Positions 8,487-18,100 of a stretch of DNA of 64,000 nucleotides are shown in pieces (the first letter of the stretch is position 1; each line of letters starts with the position of its first letter). The DNA is taken from assembly GCF_004124275.1 (NCBI RefSeq), contig NZ_CP027218.1:3785501-3849500 (forward strand). Direction: 5' to 3'. A program made the position numbers and the translations under genes. The notes below the pieces were generated by a model, which had not been told where the DNA came from, searched no databases, and saw only the letters and a program-made list of their open reading frames with translations. Source of the stretch: Pseudomonas sp. DTU12.3 (lineage in GTDB: Bacteria; Pseudomonadota; Gammaproteobacteria; Pseudomonadales; Pseudomonadaceae).

Positions 8487-9154
8487 TGCTCGGCAGTTTT
8501 TCCAGGTCACTGGTGCTTTCCGCCACCTTGAGCTTGCCGGCCTGCAGCAGTAAAACTGTCGAACCGAAGTTGTACAGCGGATTTCTGCATGACTACAGCG
8601 TATTGAGCGAGCGCCAGTCGCCGTCAGGGCAGCCGGTACTCGGCTGGGTCAGCCCGGCATTGGCCCGTGGCCGTTACACCCAGGCCTATCTGGCGCCGAG
8701 CCAGTTTTACCCGAACGTTGCGCCGACCGCGCGGATTCCGCTGAGCACGCTGTCCGGCGTGACCGATTGCTACGACGCGGCGCTCAGACAGGAATTGGGA
8801 AAAATCATGCGCCTGGTGTCGACACCCGGCCCCGGTACACTGATCGTGCGCCCGGCAATTACCCGGGTTGCCACCCGCACCCAGGGTTTGCGCTTTTATG
8901 AATGGCTGCCGGTCACCCTGGTCGCGGCGGGCGTAAGCACTGCCACCGGTATTCGCGATCAGGACAGCGAAATCGCCACCGAAGTGTCATTCGAGGATGG
9001 TTCGACCGGTGAGGTGGTCGCCACAGTGATCCGCAAGGGCACCGGCGTGCCGCTGGAGAACGACAAACAAGTGCTGAGCGCCGATGACGTCAAGGTCGTG
9101 CTGGACGGCTGGGCCGGCGATCTGGGCAAATCCTACATGGCGTTGCGCAAGTAA
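8486..9154 (+). CDS. DUF3313-like lipoprotein
   Basis: 222 aa. A lipoprotein signal peptide ends in the lipobox LPAC (Cys near residue 20), so the mature protein is likely anchored in the outer membrane. The body (YSGFLHDYSVLSERQSPSG, then a tract resembling LIVRPAITRV, and VVLDGWAGDLGKSY near the end) resembles the DUF3313 lipoproteins of Proteobacteria, whose function is unknown. The start at 8486 overlaps the preceding stop; the longer open frame upstream runs through other genes and is rejected. No terminator with a T-run follows, only a short inverted repeat at 9184-9201. Confidence 0.75.
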   Translation: MLGSFSRSLVLSATLSLPACSSKTVEPKLYSGFLHDYSVLSERQSPSGQPVLGWVSPALARGRYTQAYLAPSQFYPNVAPTARIPLSTLSGVTDCYDAALRQELGKIMRLVSTPGPGTLIVRPAITRVATRTQGLRFYEWLPVTLVAAGVSTATGIRDQDSEIATEVSFEDGSTGEVVATVIRKGTGVPLENDKQVLSADDVKVVLDGWAGDLGKSYMALRK

Positions 9155-9183
9155 ACGGCCGTCGGCAAGGCGAGGTGTGCGTC

Positions 9184-9201
9184 GGTTATGAACTAATAAC
9201 C
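9184..9201. promoter_or_regulatory. Perfect inverted repeat upstream of the macB-side luxR gene
   Basis: GGTTAT-N6-ATAACC lies about 125 bp upstream of the luxR start. It could be a regulator site or a weak hairpin after the lipoprotein gene; no T-run follows, which argues against a terminator. Function is a guess. Confidence 0.3.
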
Positions 9202-9324
9202 CCTTCATTATGCGGTCGCTGAAACGTTGTACTAGGATAGGATCCAATTCCCGAGGCGTTTTTACCGGTCAAGGAGCTTCACCCCGGCGCCTGCGGGACA
9301 CGAGCCGCCCATTGCAACTCATGG

Positions 9325-10083
9325 ATGAACGACATGAACTCACACCTGTTCCCGCAGATTGGCAAAGTCATTGCCAGCACCGGCAGCCGGCATTTTCCGC
9401 GCATGCTGCACGACCTGATCCTCACTCAACTGGCGGTGGACGCCACGCACATCCGCCAGATGCGCGTCGAGCCGGTCAGCCGCGCAACCCATCGCAGCGG
9501 CCCCGAGCCGCTGAAAGAGCCAGCCTTGCTCGCCGAAACCCTGTTCTCCGAACACAGCGCAGCGGCCAGCCACGATCTGCCGCCGCCGGAGTCAGCCAAC
9601 GTCACCGATGCCTCGCAACTGCACCTGACCCGCCGCAAAGACGGTTTTCGCTACGTGATTTCGGTGTACCGCAACGGCCAGTCGCAACGTTTTTCCGCGC
9701 AGGAGCGCAACCTGTTGCAGGACATCTCTCCGGTGTTGCTACCGATGGTCGAGAAACACATCAACGCCGTGCAACCCGCCAGCCCTGACGCCGAAAGCCC
9801 CAGTGAATCCCCAGAGGGAACCGGCCTGGAAACCCTGCGCCTGCGGTTCACCGAGCGCCTGCAGCAATTGGGCCTGAGCCTGTCGAACCGTGAAAGCGAA
9901 GTGTGCATCGGCCTGCTCGCCGGGCGCACGGCCCCGGAACTGGCCGGGCAGTTGCAACTGAAGGTCAACACGGTGGAAAGCTATCTCAAGCGGGCAGCGA
10001 TCAAATTGGGCATCAGTGGCCGGCATTCGCTGATGCGCTGGATGTATTCACCGCAGGAAACCTCGGCATCGAGCGCTGCCTGA
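9325..10083 (+). CDS. LuxR-type regulator flanking the lipopeptide cluster (macB side)
   Basis: 252 aa. The C-terminal helix-turn-helix of LuxR/FixJ type is clear: LSNRESEVCIGLLAGRTAPE followed by VNTVESYLKRAAIKLGI. The N-terminal ~170 residues do not resemble an autoinducer-binding domain, so it belongs to the non-AHL LuxR regulators that flank Pseudomonas lipopeptide loci (ViscBCR/MassBCR-type). Its N terminus (QIGKVIASTGSRHF) aligns with that of the second regulator at 51426 (QLGELIASTGDDHF), showing a shared family. An alternative ATG at 9334 is possible and has GGA at a reasonable distance. It is convergent with macB. Likely an activator of the NRPS and/or pump genes. Confidence 0.85.
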   Translation: MNDMNSHLFPQIGKVIASTGSRHFPRMLHDLILTQLAVDATHIRQMRVEPVSRATHRSGPEPLKEPALLAETLFSEHSAAASHDLPPPESANVTDASQLHLTRRKDGFRYVISVYRNGQSQRFSAQERNLLQDISPVLLPMVEKHINAVQPASPDAESPSESPEGTGLETLRLRFTERLQQLGLSLSNRESEVCIGLLAGRTAPELAGQLQLKVNTVESYLKRAAIKLGISGRHSLMRWMYSPQETSASSAA

Positions 10084-10161
10084 TAACCCTGCAAAAACCG
10101 CTGTTTGATAACGCCGCAAAAAACCTCGTTATCGACCGCTGGCTGATAACGCCGCTACCCC

Positions 10162-10237
10162 GTAGGAGCTGCCGCAGGCTGCGATCTGTTGATCTTCAAA
10201 ACAACATCAACAGATCGCAGCCTGCGGCAGCTCCTAC
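10162..10237. repeat. REPIN-type palindrome, copy 1
   Basis: Two inverted GTAGGAGC-type REP arms of 32 bp (10162-10193 and 10206-10237) match perfectly around a 12-nt AT-rich loop. It sits between the convergent luxR and macB genes, where it could also act as a bidirectional transcription barrier. The sequence belongs to the same family as the copies at 44421, 52244, 57075 and 59626. Confidence 0.9.
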
Positions 10238-10249
10238 AGGGGTGGTTCG

Positions 10250-12208
10250 TCAGTCGCGGGCGAGCGCTTCGATCGGGTCGAGGCGCGAGGCGTTGCGCGC
10301 CGGGACGAAGCCGAAGACGATGCCGATCAGCGTCGAGCAGATCACCGCCGTGAGCACTGAGGTCAGCGAGAAGACCATCTCCCATTCCTTGATAAACAGC
10401 GAAAACAGATGCCCGATGGCATACGACAGCGAAATCCCGATCGCCCCGCCCAACAGGCAGACCATCACCGCCTCGACCAGAAACTGCTGACGAATATCCG
10501 ACTGCCGCGCCCCCACCGCCATGCGAATGCCGATCTCCCGCGTACGCTCGGTTACCGAAACCAGCATGATGTTCATCACCCCGATACCGCCCACCACCAG
10601 TGAAATCACCGCAATCAACGACAACAGCAAGGCCAGCGAACGACTGGTTTTCTGCACCGTCTGCAACACGCTGTCGAGGTTGTTGGTGAAGAAATCCTTG
10701 CTGCCGTGGCGTTGCAACAACAGCTGCGTGACATGCTCTTCAACCACCTTGCTCGGCTGGCCGTCCTTCATGCGCACGCTGATGCTGTCCAGATAACGCT
10801 GACCCAACACCCGCCCGGCGGCCGTTTCGTAAGGCACCCAGACGTTAAGGGTCTTGCCCGAGGCAAACAGGCTTTTATCCTGTGCGGCGACGCCGATCAC
10901 CGTGCACGGCAGGTTACCGATCAGGATCACCTGGCCCAACGGATCGACATCCTGGCCGAACAAGCGCTGACGAGTGTTGTGATCGATCACCACCACCTGC
11001 GCCTGGCGCCGCGCATCGCTTTCGCTGAACGCAATGCCCGCCGCCATCTTGATCCCGCGCACCTTGAAATACTGATCGCTGACCCCGTTGACCTGCGCAT
11101 CCAGATCGATATTGCGGTAGCGCAACAACAGACTGCGGCCGATCATCGGCGTGGCGCTGTCGACGTAATACAGCTGATTCAAGGCTGTGACATCGGCCGG
11201 CGTCAGGGTTTCGATGGCCGCTGCACGCTTGTCACCGTAGCTGCTGCCGGGATAGACATCGATGGTGTTGCTGCCAATCGCCGCGATGTCCTTGAGCACG
11301 TAGTTCTTGGCGCCCTCGCCGACCGCCGAGATCGACACCACCGAGGTGATGCCGATGACAATGCCGAGCATCGTCAGCAAGGTGCGCATGCGGTGCGAGA
11401 TCAACGCGACCCAGGCCATGCTGAAAGCTTCCTTGAACAGGCCGAGGCTGGCGACCAGACGCCGTGAAGCGGTGGCTTTCGGCGCCACCGGCTCATCGCT
11501 GAGCAAGTGCGTGGTGTCGCGTTCGTTGGCGCGGTCGCTGAGGATTTCACCGTCGCTGACTTCGATGATGCGCTCGGCGTTGGCCGCGACTTTCGGGTCG
11601 TGGGTCACCAGAATCACCGTGTGCCCGGCCGCGTGCAGCTCCAGCAGGATGCGCATCACCTCTTTGCCGCTGGCGGTGTCGAGTGCGCCGGTGGGCTCGT
11701 CGGCGAGGATCACTTCGCCGCCATTCATCAACGCTCGGGCGATACTCACCCGCTGCTGCTGGCCACCGGACAACTGGCTCGGCCGATGCGTCAGGTGGCC
11801 TTCCAGGCCCAGCCGCGCCAACAGCTCGCGGGCGCGGGCATGGCGTTGCAGCTGGGGGGTGCCGGCATAAATCGCCGGCATCTCGACGTTGTGCATCGCA
11901 CTCAGGTGCGGCAGCAAATGGTAGCGCTGGAAGATGAAGCCGAAGTAGTCGCGGCGCAGTTCGGCCAGCGCCTGATTGTCCAGGTCGCGGGTTTCCTGGC
12001 CGTTGATTTTGTAGCTGCCGGCGGTGGCGTAATCGAGGCAACCGAGGATGTTCATCAGCGTTGACTTGCCAGAGCCGGAAGCGCCAATGATCGCGACCAT
12101 TTCCCCGGCATGGATCGTCAGGTTGATGTTGTTCAGCGCGAGAAATTCACGGTCACCAGCGGTGAAACTGCGGGTGATGCCGGTGAGCTGTAACAGTGGC
12201 TCAGTCAT
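10250..12208 (-). CDS. macB: MacB-like ABC transporter (ATPase-permease), lipopeptide export
   Basis: 652 aa. The N-terminal ABC ATPase has Walker A GASGSGKST (42-50), signature LSGGQQQR (146-153) and Walker B VILADEP (166-172). A first membrane helix (~280-300) follows, then a large periplasmic domain, then three C-terminal helices (~525-645) of the FtsX/MacB permease fold. With the MacA-like protein two bases upstream and the outer-membrane lipoprotein at 52389 it would form a tripartite pump, as ArfE/PleB-type proteins do in other Pseudomonas lipopeptide loci. PvdT-type pyoverdine exporters are close relatives; the position directly behind the NRPS genes favours lipopeptide export. Confidence 0.9.
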   Translation of the reverse strand: MTEPLLQLTGITRSFTAGDREFLALNNINLTIHAGEMVAIIGASGSGKSTLMNILGCLDYATAGSYKINGQETRDLDNQALAELRRDYFGFIFQRYHLLPHLSAMHNVEMPAIYAGTPQLQRHARARELLARLGLEGHLTHRPSQLSGGQQQRVSIARALMNGGEVILADEPTGALDTASGKEVMRILLELHAAGHTVILVTHDPKVAANAERIIEVSDGEILSDRANERDTTHLLSDEPVAPKATASRRLVASLGLFKEAFSMAWVALISHRMRTLLTMLGIVIGITSVVSISAVGEGAKNYVLKDIAAIGSNTIDVYPGSSYGDKRAAAIETLTPADVTALNQLYYVDSATPMIGRSLLLRYRNIDLDAQVNGVSDQYFKVRGIKMAAGIAFSESDARRQAQVVVIDHNTRQRLFGQDVDPLGQVILIGNLPCTVIGVAAQDKSLFASGKTLNVWVPYETAAGRVLGQRYLDSISVRMKDGQPSKVVEEHVTQLLLQRHGSKDFFTNNLDSVLQTVQKTSRSLALLLSLIAVISLVVGGIGVMNIMLVSVTERTREIGIRMAVGARQSDIRQQFLVEAVMVCLLGGAIGISLSYAIGHLFSLFIKEWEMVFSLTSVLTAVICSTLIGIVFGFVPARNASRLDPIEALARD

Positions 12209-12210
12209 GT

Positions 12211-13359
12211 TCAGGCCCCCGCCACATTGGTCAGCGGATCACCGATCACCACCCGATCACCTTCAGCCAGACCGCCATTGATCTGCACTTTGACGTTGTT
12301 GTTGATCCCGGTCTGCACATTGCGCGACTGCGCGTGGCCCTTGGCGTCGAGCACGCGCACCGGGAAACTGCCATCGGCATTGCGCGGGCCGAGCGCCGCC
12401 ACCGGCACGGTCAGCACAGCCTTGGCGGTGTCGAGGACGATGCGCACCTGCGCGGTCATCGAAATGCGCAGGCGATGGTCGGGGTTCGGCACTTCAAACA
12501 AAGCGTTGTAGAACACCGCGCTGCTTTGCTTCGGCGTGCCGGCGGGCGGCGTTTCGAGAAAGTTCTGCGGCGCTGGATCGGTGCCGCGCAATTTCGCGTA
12601 GTAGCGTTTGTCCTCGCCGAGAATAGTGAAATACACCTCCTGCCCCGGCGCGATATGAATCACATCGGCCTCCGAGACCTGCGCCTTGACCGTCATGGTG
12701 TCCAGATCCGCCAGCTTCAGCAGGACCGGCGCCAGTTGGCTGGCGATGACTGTCTGGCCTTCCTGAGTGACCACGCCGACCACGTCGCCATCGATCGGCG
12801 CGACAATTCGCGTGTAGGCCAGATTGACCTTGGCGGTGTCGATCTGGATGTGCGCACTTTTGATCTGCGCATCCAGCGACATCAGGTTGGCCTGCTGCAC
12901 CTGATAGTTCGACTCGGCGGTTTCGAAATCCTGGCGCGAGATCGACGCATCCTCCTGCAGGTTCTGATAGCGCTCGTAAATCGCCTTGGTCTGCTTCAGC
13001 TGGGCCTGCGTGGCGCGTTTCTGTGCTTGCAGGTTTTCCTCATCGACCTGAGCCTGGCGCAGGGTGTTCTGCAGCACCAGCGGATCGATCTCCGCCAGCC
13101 ACTGGCCTTTTTTCACCTTGTCGCCGACCTTGACCTTCAGCGACTTTAGCTGACCCGAGACCTGCGCACCGACGTCAACCTGCTTGATCCCTTCGAGTAC
13201 GCCGGTGGCCAGCACCGCGTTCTCGATGTCATCGCGCGCGACCGTGGCGGTCAGGTACTGCGGCGCCTCCGCCGGTGCCTGCACCGTGTAGAACACCAAC
13301 CCCGCCACCACCGCCAACGCCAAACCCATACCGACTTTGCGCCACTTCGACTTTTCCAT
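12211..13359 (-). CDS. macA: MacA-like periplasmic adaptor, lipopeptide export
   Basis: 382 aa. An inner-membrane-anchored adaptor of the HlyD/RND-MFP family: N-terminal anchor helix ~9-25, lipoyl/barrel segment (VARDDIENAVLATGVLEG), long alpha-helical hairpin ~90-165 (NTLRQAQVDEENLQAQKRAT), then AYTRIVAPIDGDVVGV. ATG at 13359 is chosen over the in-frame TTG at 13371, with GTGGGC a few bases upstream. It lies 66 bp downstream of nrpsC in the same direction, separated by a perfect hairpin without a T-run, so transcription probably continues from the NRPS operon. Only two bases separate it from macB. Confidence 0.9.
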   Translation of the reverse strand: MEKSKWRKVGMGLALAVVAGLVFYTVQAPAEAPQYLTATVARDDIENAVLATGVLEGIKQVDVGAQVSGQLKSLKVKVGDKVKKGQWLAEIDPLVLQNTLRQAQVDEENLQAQKRATQAQLKQTKAIYERYQNLQEDASISRQDFETAESNYQVQQANLMSLDAQIKSAHIQIDTAKVNLAYTRIVAPIDGDVVGVVTQEGQTVIASQLAPVLLKLADLDTMTVKAQVSEADVIHIAPGQEVYFTILGEDKRYYAKLRGTDPAPQNFLETPPAGTPKQSSAVFYNALFEVPNPDHRLRISMTAQVRIVLDTAKAVLTVPVAALGPRNADGSFPVRVLDAKGHAQSRNVQTGINNNVKVQINGGLAEGDRVVIGDPLTNVAGA

Positions 13360-13385
13360 AAATGCCCACAAGTCCGTTCAGGATC

Positions 13386-13408
13386 GAGCCCGGCGCGACG
13401 CCGGGCTC
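13386..13408 (-). other. Perfect GC-rich hairpin between nrpsC and macA
   Basis: GAGCCCGGCG and CGCCGGGCTC form a 10-bp stem around a 3-nt loop in the 66-bp gap between the nrpsC stop and the macA start. No T-run follows on the transcribed strand. It is more likely an mRNA-stabilising or partial attenuation element than a full terminator. Confidence 0.5.
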
Positions 13409-13425
13409 TGCTAGATAAACAACAA

Positions 13426-15149
13426 TCAGGACAATATTTCGCCCGCCGGCACTTTCCGGCCGTCATGCCACCACGCCGCGAAACTGAAGACGTTGGGCGC
13501 CTTGAGAATCGTGAAATGGTTGCCCGGCCCGTACCACACCGCCAGATCCGCGACCTGGCGCTGCCAACCCTCAACCATCGCCGCTTGCTCGCGCTGATTG
13601 CCCCACGCATCCAGCGTCGGGTCATCGACCAGCGCCAGCCGCACCGGCCCGGTGTAGGCCAATTGCGGTTGATAGACCGTGCGCAGTGCCGTCGCAAAGG
13701 TGCGGACCGGGCCGTGCATCGCCTGCTCCGATGAACGCGCCGACAACACACCGGCGCGCACCATGCCTTGGTGCAACAGGCGCATTTGCGCAGACTCGTC
13801 AGCCTCGGCAAACGCTTGCGGATCGATGCCCAGAGACTTGCCGCTGGACAGCTGCAACGTCTCGATCAAACGTTGCAGCGCGGCGGTCGTCGTGTACGGT
13901 TTGCCCGCCGTGCCGTTGCCACCGGGGGCTTCGCTGTCGATCAGGGTCAACGACGCCACTTCTCGTCCGGCCGCCTGCAACTGCGCGGCCATGGCATGCA
14001 CGACCCAGCCGCCGAACGAATGGCCGATCAGGTGCACCGCGCCTTGCGGGTACAACTGCTCGACGGCGTGCAGATAACACCGCGCCGCCGCCTCGACCTG
14101 ACTGTGCGGCACGCCGCTGCCATCGAGCCCGCGCGGTTGCAGACCGAAAATCGGCCATTCCGGGCCGAGTGCTTCGGTCAGGTGAATGAACCCGGTGACA
14201 CTGTCACCCGCCCCCGGCACGCAAAAGATCGGCGCATGCCCGGGGTGCCCGCTCTGAATCGTCAACAGTGGCTGATAGGCCTGTGGCTGCGGAGCCTGCG
14301 CCGCCGACAGGGCCTGACTCAGGGCATGGCCGAGCGCCTCGATCTCCGGGGTTTTCATCATGCTGCGGTGATCACCCGGCACATCAATGCAGCGCAGCAA
14401 ACCTGTGGCGACCCTGGTTTCCCAGCCTCGGGTCGGACTCGGTTGTGCCTGCCCCGGCATCAGCCCCTGAGCGCGGAACAGGTGCACCGGCTGACTGGCC
14501 GGCGCGAGCCGGTAATGCGCCAGCGCCAGGCCATGGGCGGCCTCACGATCAAAGTAACTCCAGGCCTGCGCTGCGCTCAGTGCAGCCAGTTCCGGGTCCG
14601 GCAGTTGCTGTTCGCAGCAGCGCCGAAACAAATCGTCGAAGGCAATAAGTTCGACTTCCGCCTCCAGCGTCTCTACCTCAGTCAACGCTTGCTGCCCTTC
14701 TGCACCGCGCATCTGCGAACGCGCACGGCAATGTTCGAGCAATTGACGTTTGTCGCGATGCTCGCCACTCCAGCGGGTTTTATTCTGGCTGACCGGGTGC
14801 GGCGCGTAAGTATCGAGCAGGCCGACAAACGCCACGGCCTCATCGAGACCGAGCAGTTGCTGCGCGATTTCATAGGCCAGCAAGCCACCAAACGACCACC
14901 CGGCCAGACGGTAAGGGCCGTGCGGCTGCACCGAGCGGATGATCCCGACCATCCGCGCGGCCATGCATTCAAGGGTGCGCAGTTGCGGCTGCCACAGCGG
15001 CACACCGGGCAAGCCGTAAATCGGGAACTGCCCGTCGATGTGCAAACCCAATGCCGGGAAATACACATCGCGGCCGCTGAACTCATGGATCAGGAACAGC
15101 GCATGACCGCCCTCTCCCGGTCGCACCACGACCAGTCCTTCCGGTTGCT
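13426..15149 (-). other. Tandem thioesterases TE1 and TE2 of NRPS C
   Basis: Two alpha/beta-hydrolase thioesterases end the protein. TE1 (about 15149-14275) has nucleophile Ser in GWSFGG (codon 14893-14895) and a likely catalytic His in VPGDHRSMM. TE2 (about 14274-13426) has GHSFGG (Ser codon 14017-14019) and GNHFTIL. Both look intact. In arthrofactin TE1 is the main macrolactonising enzyme and TE2 assists; here they would close the lactone between the Thr3 hydroxyl and the carboxylate of residue 11. Confidence 0.88.
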
Positions 15150-18100
15150 CGGGCACACCACTGCGCTGACTGATCAGCGCCGCCAGTGATTCGATGCTCG
15201 GCCGCTGGAACAGCTCCGCCAGCGTCACCTGTTGCCCTGCACGCTGCAGCAGACTGACCAGACGAATCGCCAGCAATGAATGCCCGCCCAATTCAAAGAA
15301 ATTGTCGTGACGGCCGACCTGCTCGACATTCAGTACCTCGCCCCAGATCCGCGCCAGCACGGTTTCGACCTCGCCTTGGGGCGCTTCGTAGTGGCGGCTG
15401 AGCACGGCGTCGAGGCCCGGTGCCGGCAGCGCCTGACGGTCGATCTTGCCGTTGGGACTCAACGGCAAAACATCGAGCGCGACAAACGCGCCCGGCACCA
15501 TGTACTCGGGCAATTGTTCGAGGATGAACGCGCGCAGCGTGTCGATCGCCGGTACAGCACTGCCATTAACCGTAGTGAAATAGGCGACCAGACGCTCGTC
15601 ACGCATCAGCACCACCACCTCGCGCACATCCGGGTGCTGGATCAACCGCGCTTCGATTTCACCGAGTTCCAGGCGCAAGCCATGCAGCTTGACCTGGAAG
15701 TCATTGCGCCCGAGGAATTCGAGGTTGCCGTCCGCGCGGTAACGCACCAGATCGCCGGTGCGGTACAAGCGATCACCGACCACGAACGGACTGTCGATAA
15801 AGCGCTCGGCCTGCATCTGCGGCAGTCCCATATACCCTCGCGCCACGCCGACCCCGCCGATGTGCAACTGGCCGACGACGCCGAGCGGCACAACCTGGTC
15901 ATGCGCATCGAGTACATACAGGCGGGTGTTGCAGATGGCTTTGCCGATCGGCAACTCCGATGTCGGCACGGCCATGTGCGGCTCCAGCGTCCATGCCGTG
16001 CTGTCGACCGTGGCTTCGGTCGGGCCATAGACGTTATGCAGGCGCACCCACGGCAGGTGCTGGCGCACAGCAGCGGCCAGCGCCGCCGTCAGTTCACCGC
16101 CGCCACAGAACACATCGGTGAGGCTGGTGCACTCACTGACCTCCTGCAATTCAAGAAATTGCTGCAACAGTGCCGGCACAAACTTGACCACCGTAACCCG
16201 TTGCTGACGAATCACTTGCGCCAGATACGCCGGTTCCCGGTGGCCGCCCGGCCGTGCCAATACCAGACGCACACCCGCCGTCAGCGGCCAGAAGAACTCC
16301 CACACCGAACCGTCGAAACTGAAAGGCGCCTTCTGCAACAGCGCGCCGTCTGCGGTCGGCGGGCAGATCTTCGACCCCCAATGCACCAGATTGCACAGGC
16401 CACGATGCTCGAGCATTACGCCTTTTGGCGTGCCGGTCGAACCCGAGGTGTAGATCATGTAGGCCAGATTCGAAGCACTCAGGCCGGGAACTTGCGGATT
16501 GTTTTGCGACTGGTCATGCCAGCTGCATTGGTCGAAATCGATCAACAGCGCATCGGTCGCGGCGAACAGCGATCGGGTGGCGGTGTGTACCAACACCGCC
16601 GTCGGCGCGCAGTCCCTGAGCATGAAATCGAGGCGCTCCGCTGGATAAGCCGGATCCAGCGGCACATATGCGCCACCGGCCTTGAGAATGCCAAGCAACC
16701 CCACCACCAGATCTAGCCCACGCTCGACACACAGCGCCACCCGCGCATCCGGCCCAACGCCTTGCTCGCGCAGATGATGCGCGAGTCGATTGGCGCGGGC
16801 ATTCAACTCACGATACGTCAGGCGGTGGTCGCCAGCCTGCACGGCAATGGCGTCCGGCTGACGCTGCACCTGTGCTTCGAACAGGCTTTGAATCGGCTGC
16901 TCGACCGGGCAATCGAGCGCAGTCGCATTGAACTCGCCGAGCAGGCGCTGCTGCTCATTCGCCGCCAGCAGATTGACCTGCGCCAGTTTCGCCTGGTCAT
17001 CGCTGACCAGCGCTGCCAGCAAGCGCTGGAAGTAACCGACAAAACGCTGCACCGTCGACTCATCGAACAACGCCGTGGCGTAGCGCAGCGAGCCGCGAAC
17101 GCCTTGCGCAGTTTCACCGAGGCTCAGCGACAGGTCGAACTTCACGAAGTGATTTTCCCCAGCGACACCTTCCAGCGTCAGGCCACCCAGTGCCAGGGCC
17201 GGCGCGACGCTACTGTCCCAGCTCAGCAGCGTCTGGAACAACGGTGTGTGGGCGAGGCTGCGCAGCGGCCGGGTAATTTCCACCACGTGCTCGAACGGCA
17301 GGTCCTGATGCGCCTGCGCCGCCAGCGTTTGCGCTTTGACCCGCGCCAGCAGCGCTGCCCCCGTCAGATCGCCTGAGGTATCGATACGCAGCGCCAGGGT
17401 GTTGACGAACATGCCGATCAGCCCCTCGATCTCGGCGCGGGTACGGTTGGCCACCGGCGAGCCGACCACCACATCGGACTGTCCGGACAGGCGAGCGAGC
17501 AACATCGCCCACGCGCTCATGATGACCATGTACGGCGTCACGGCGTGACGCTGACACAGCGCCTTGAGAGCGGCGCTGGTCTGTTCGTCCAGCACGATTT
17601 CGACACTGCCGCCGTGGTGATCCTGTTGTGCCGGACGCGGACGGTCAGTCGGCAGGCTCAACAAGGCTGGCGCGCCGGCCAGCGTCTGCTGCCAGTAATC
17701 GCTCTGGCGTTGTAACACCTCGCCGCTGAGCCAGCGCCGCTGCCACACCGCGTAGTCGGCGTATTGCAGGGCCAACGGTGGTAGCGGATCGTCCTCGCCG
17801 TGGCTGAACGCCTGATACAGCGCCATCAATTCGCGGGTCAGCACGCCCATCGACCAGCCGTCGGAGATGATGTGGTGCATGGTCAGCATCAGCACATGGT
17901 GATCATCGGCCAGACGTACCAGACGTCCGCGAATCAGCGGTTCATCCTGCAAATTGAAAGGCCCGCGTGCCTCCGTGTCGAGCAATGTGCGCAAGGCTTC
18001 CTCGCTCTGCGGGTGTTGGCGCCAATCTTGCTCAATCAGCGGCAAGCCACTGTCGACCGGGGCAATCAGCATCTGTGCTTCGTCGTTGAATTGCGCGAAA

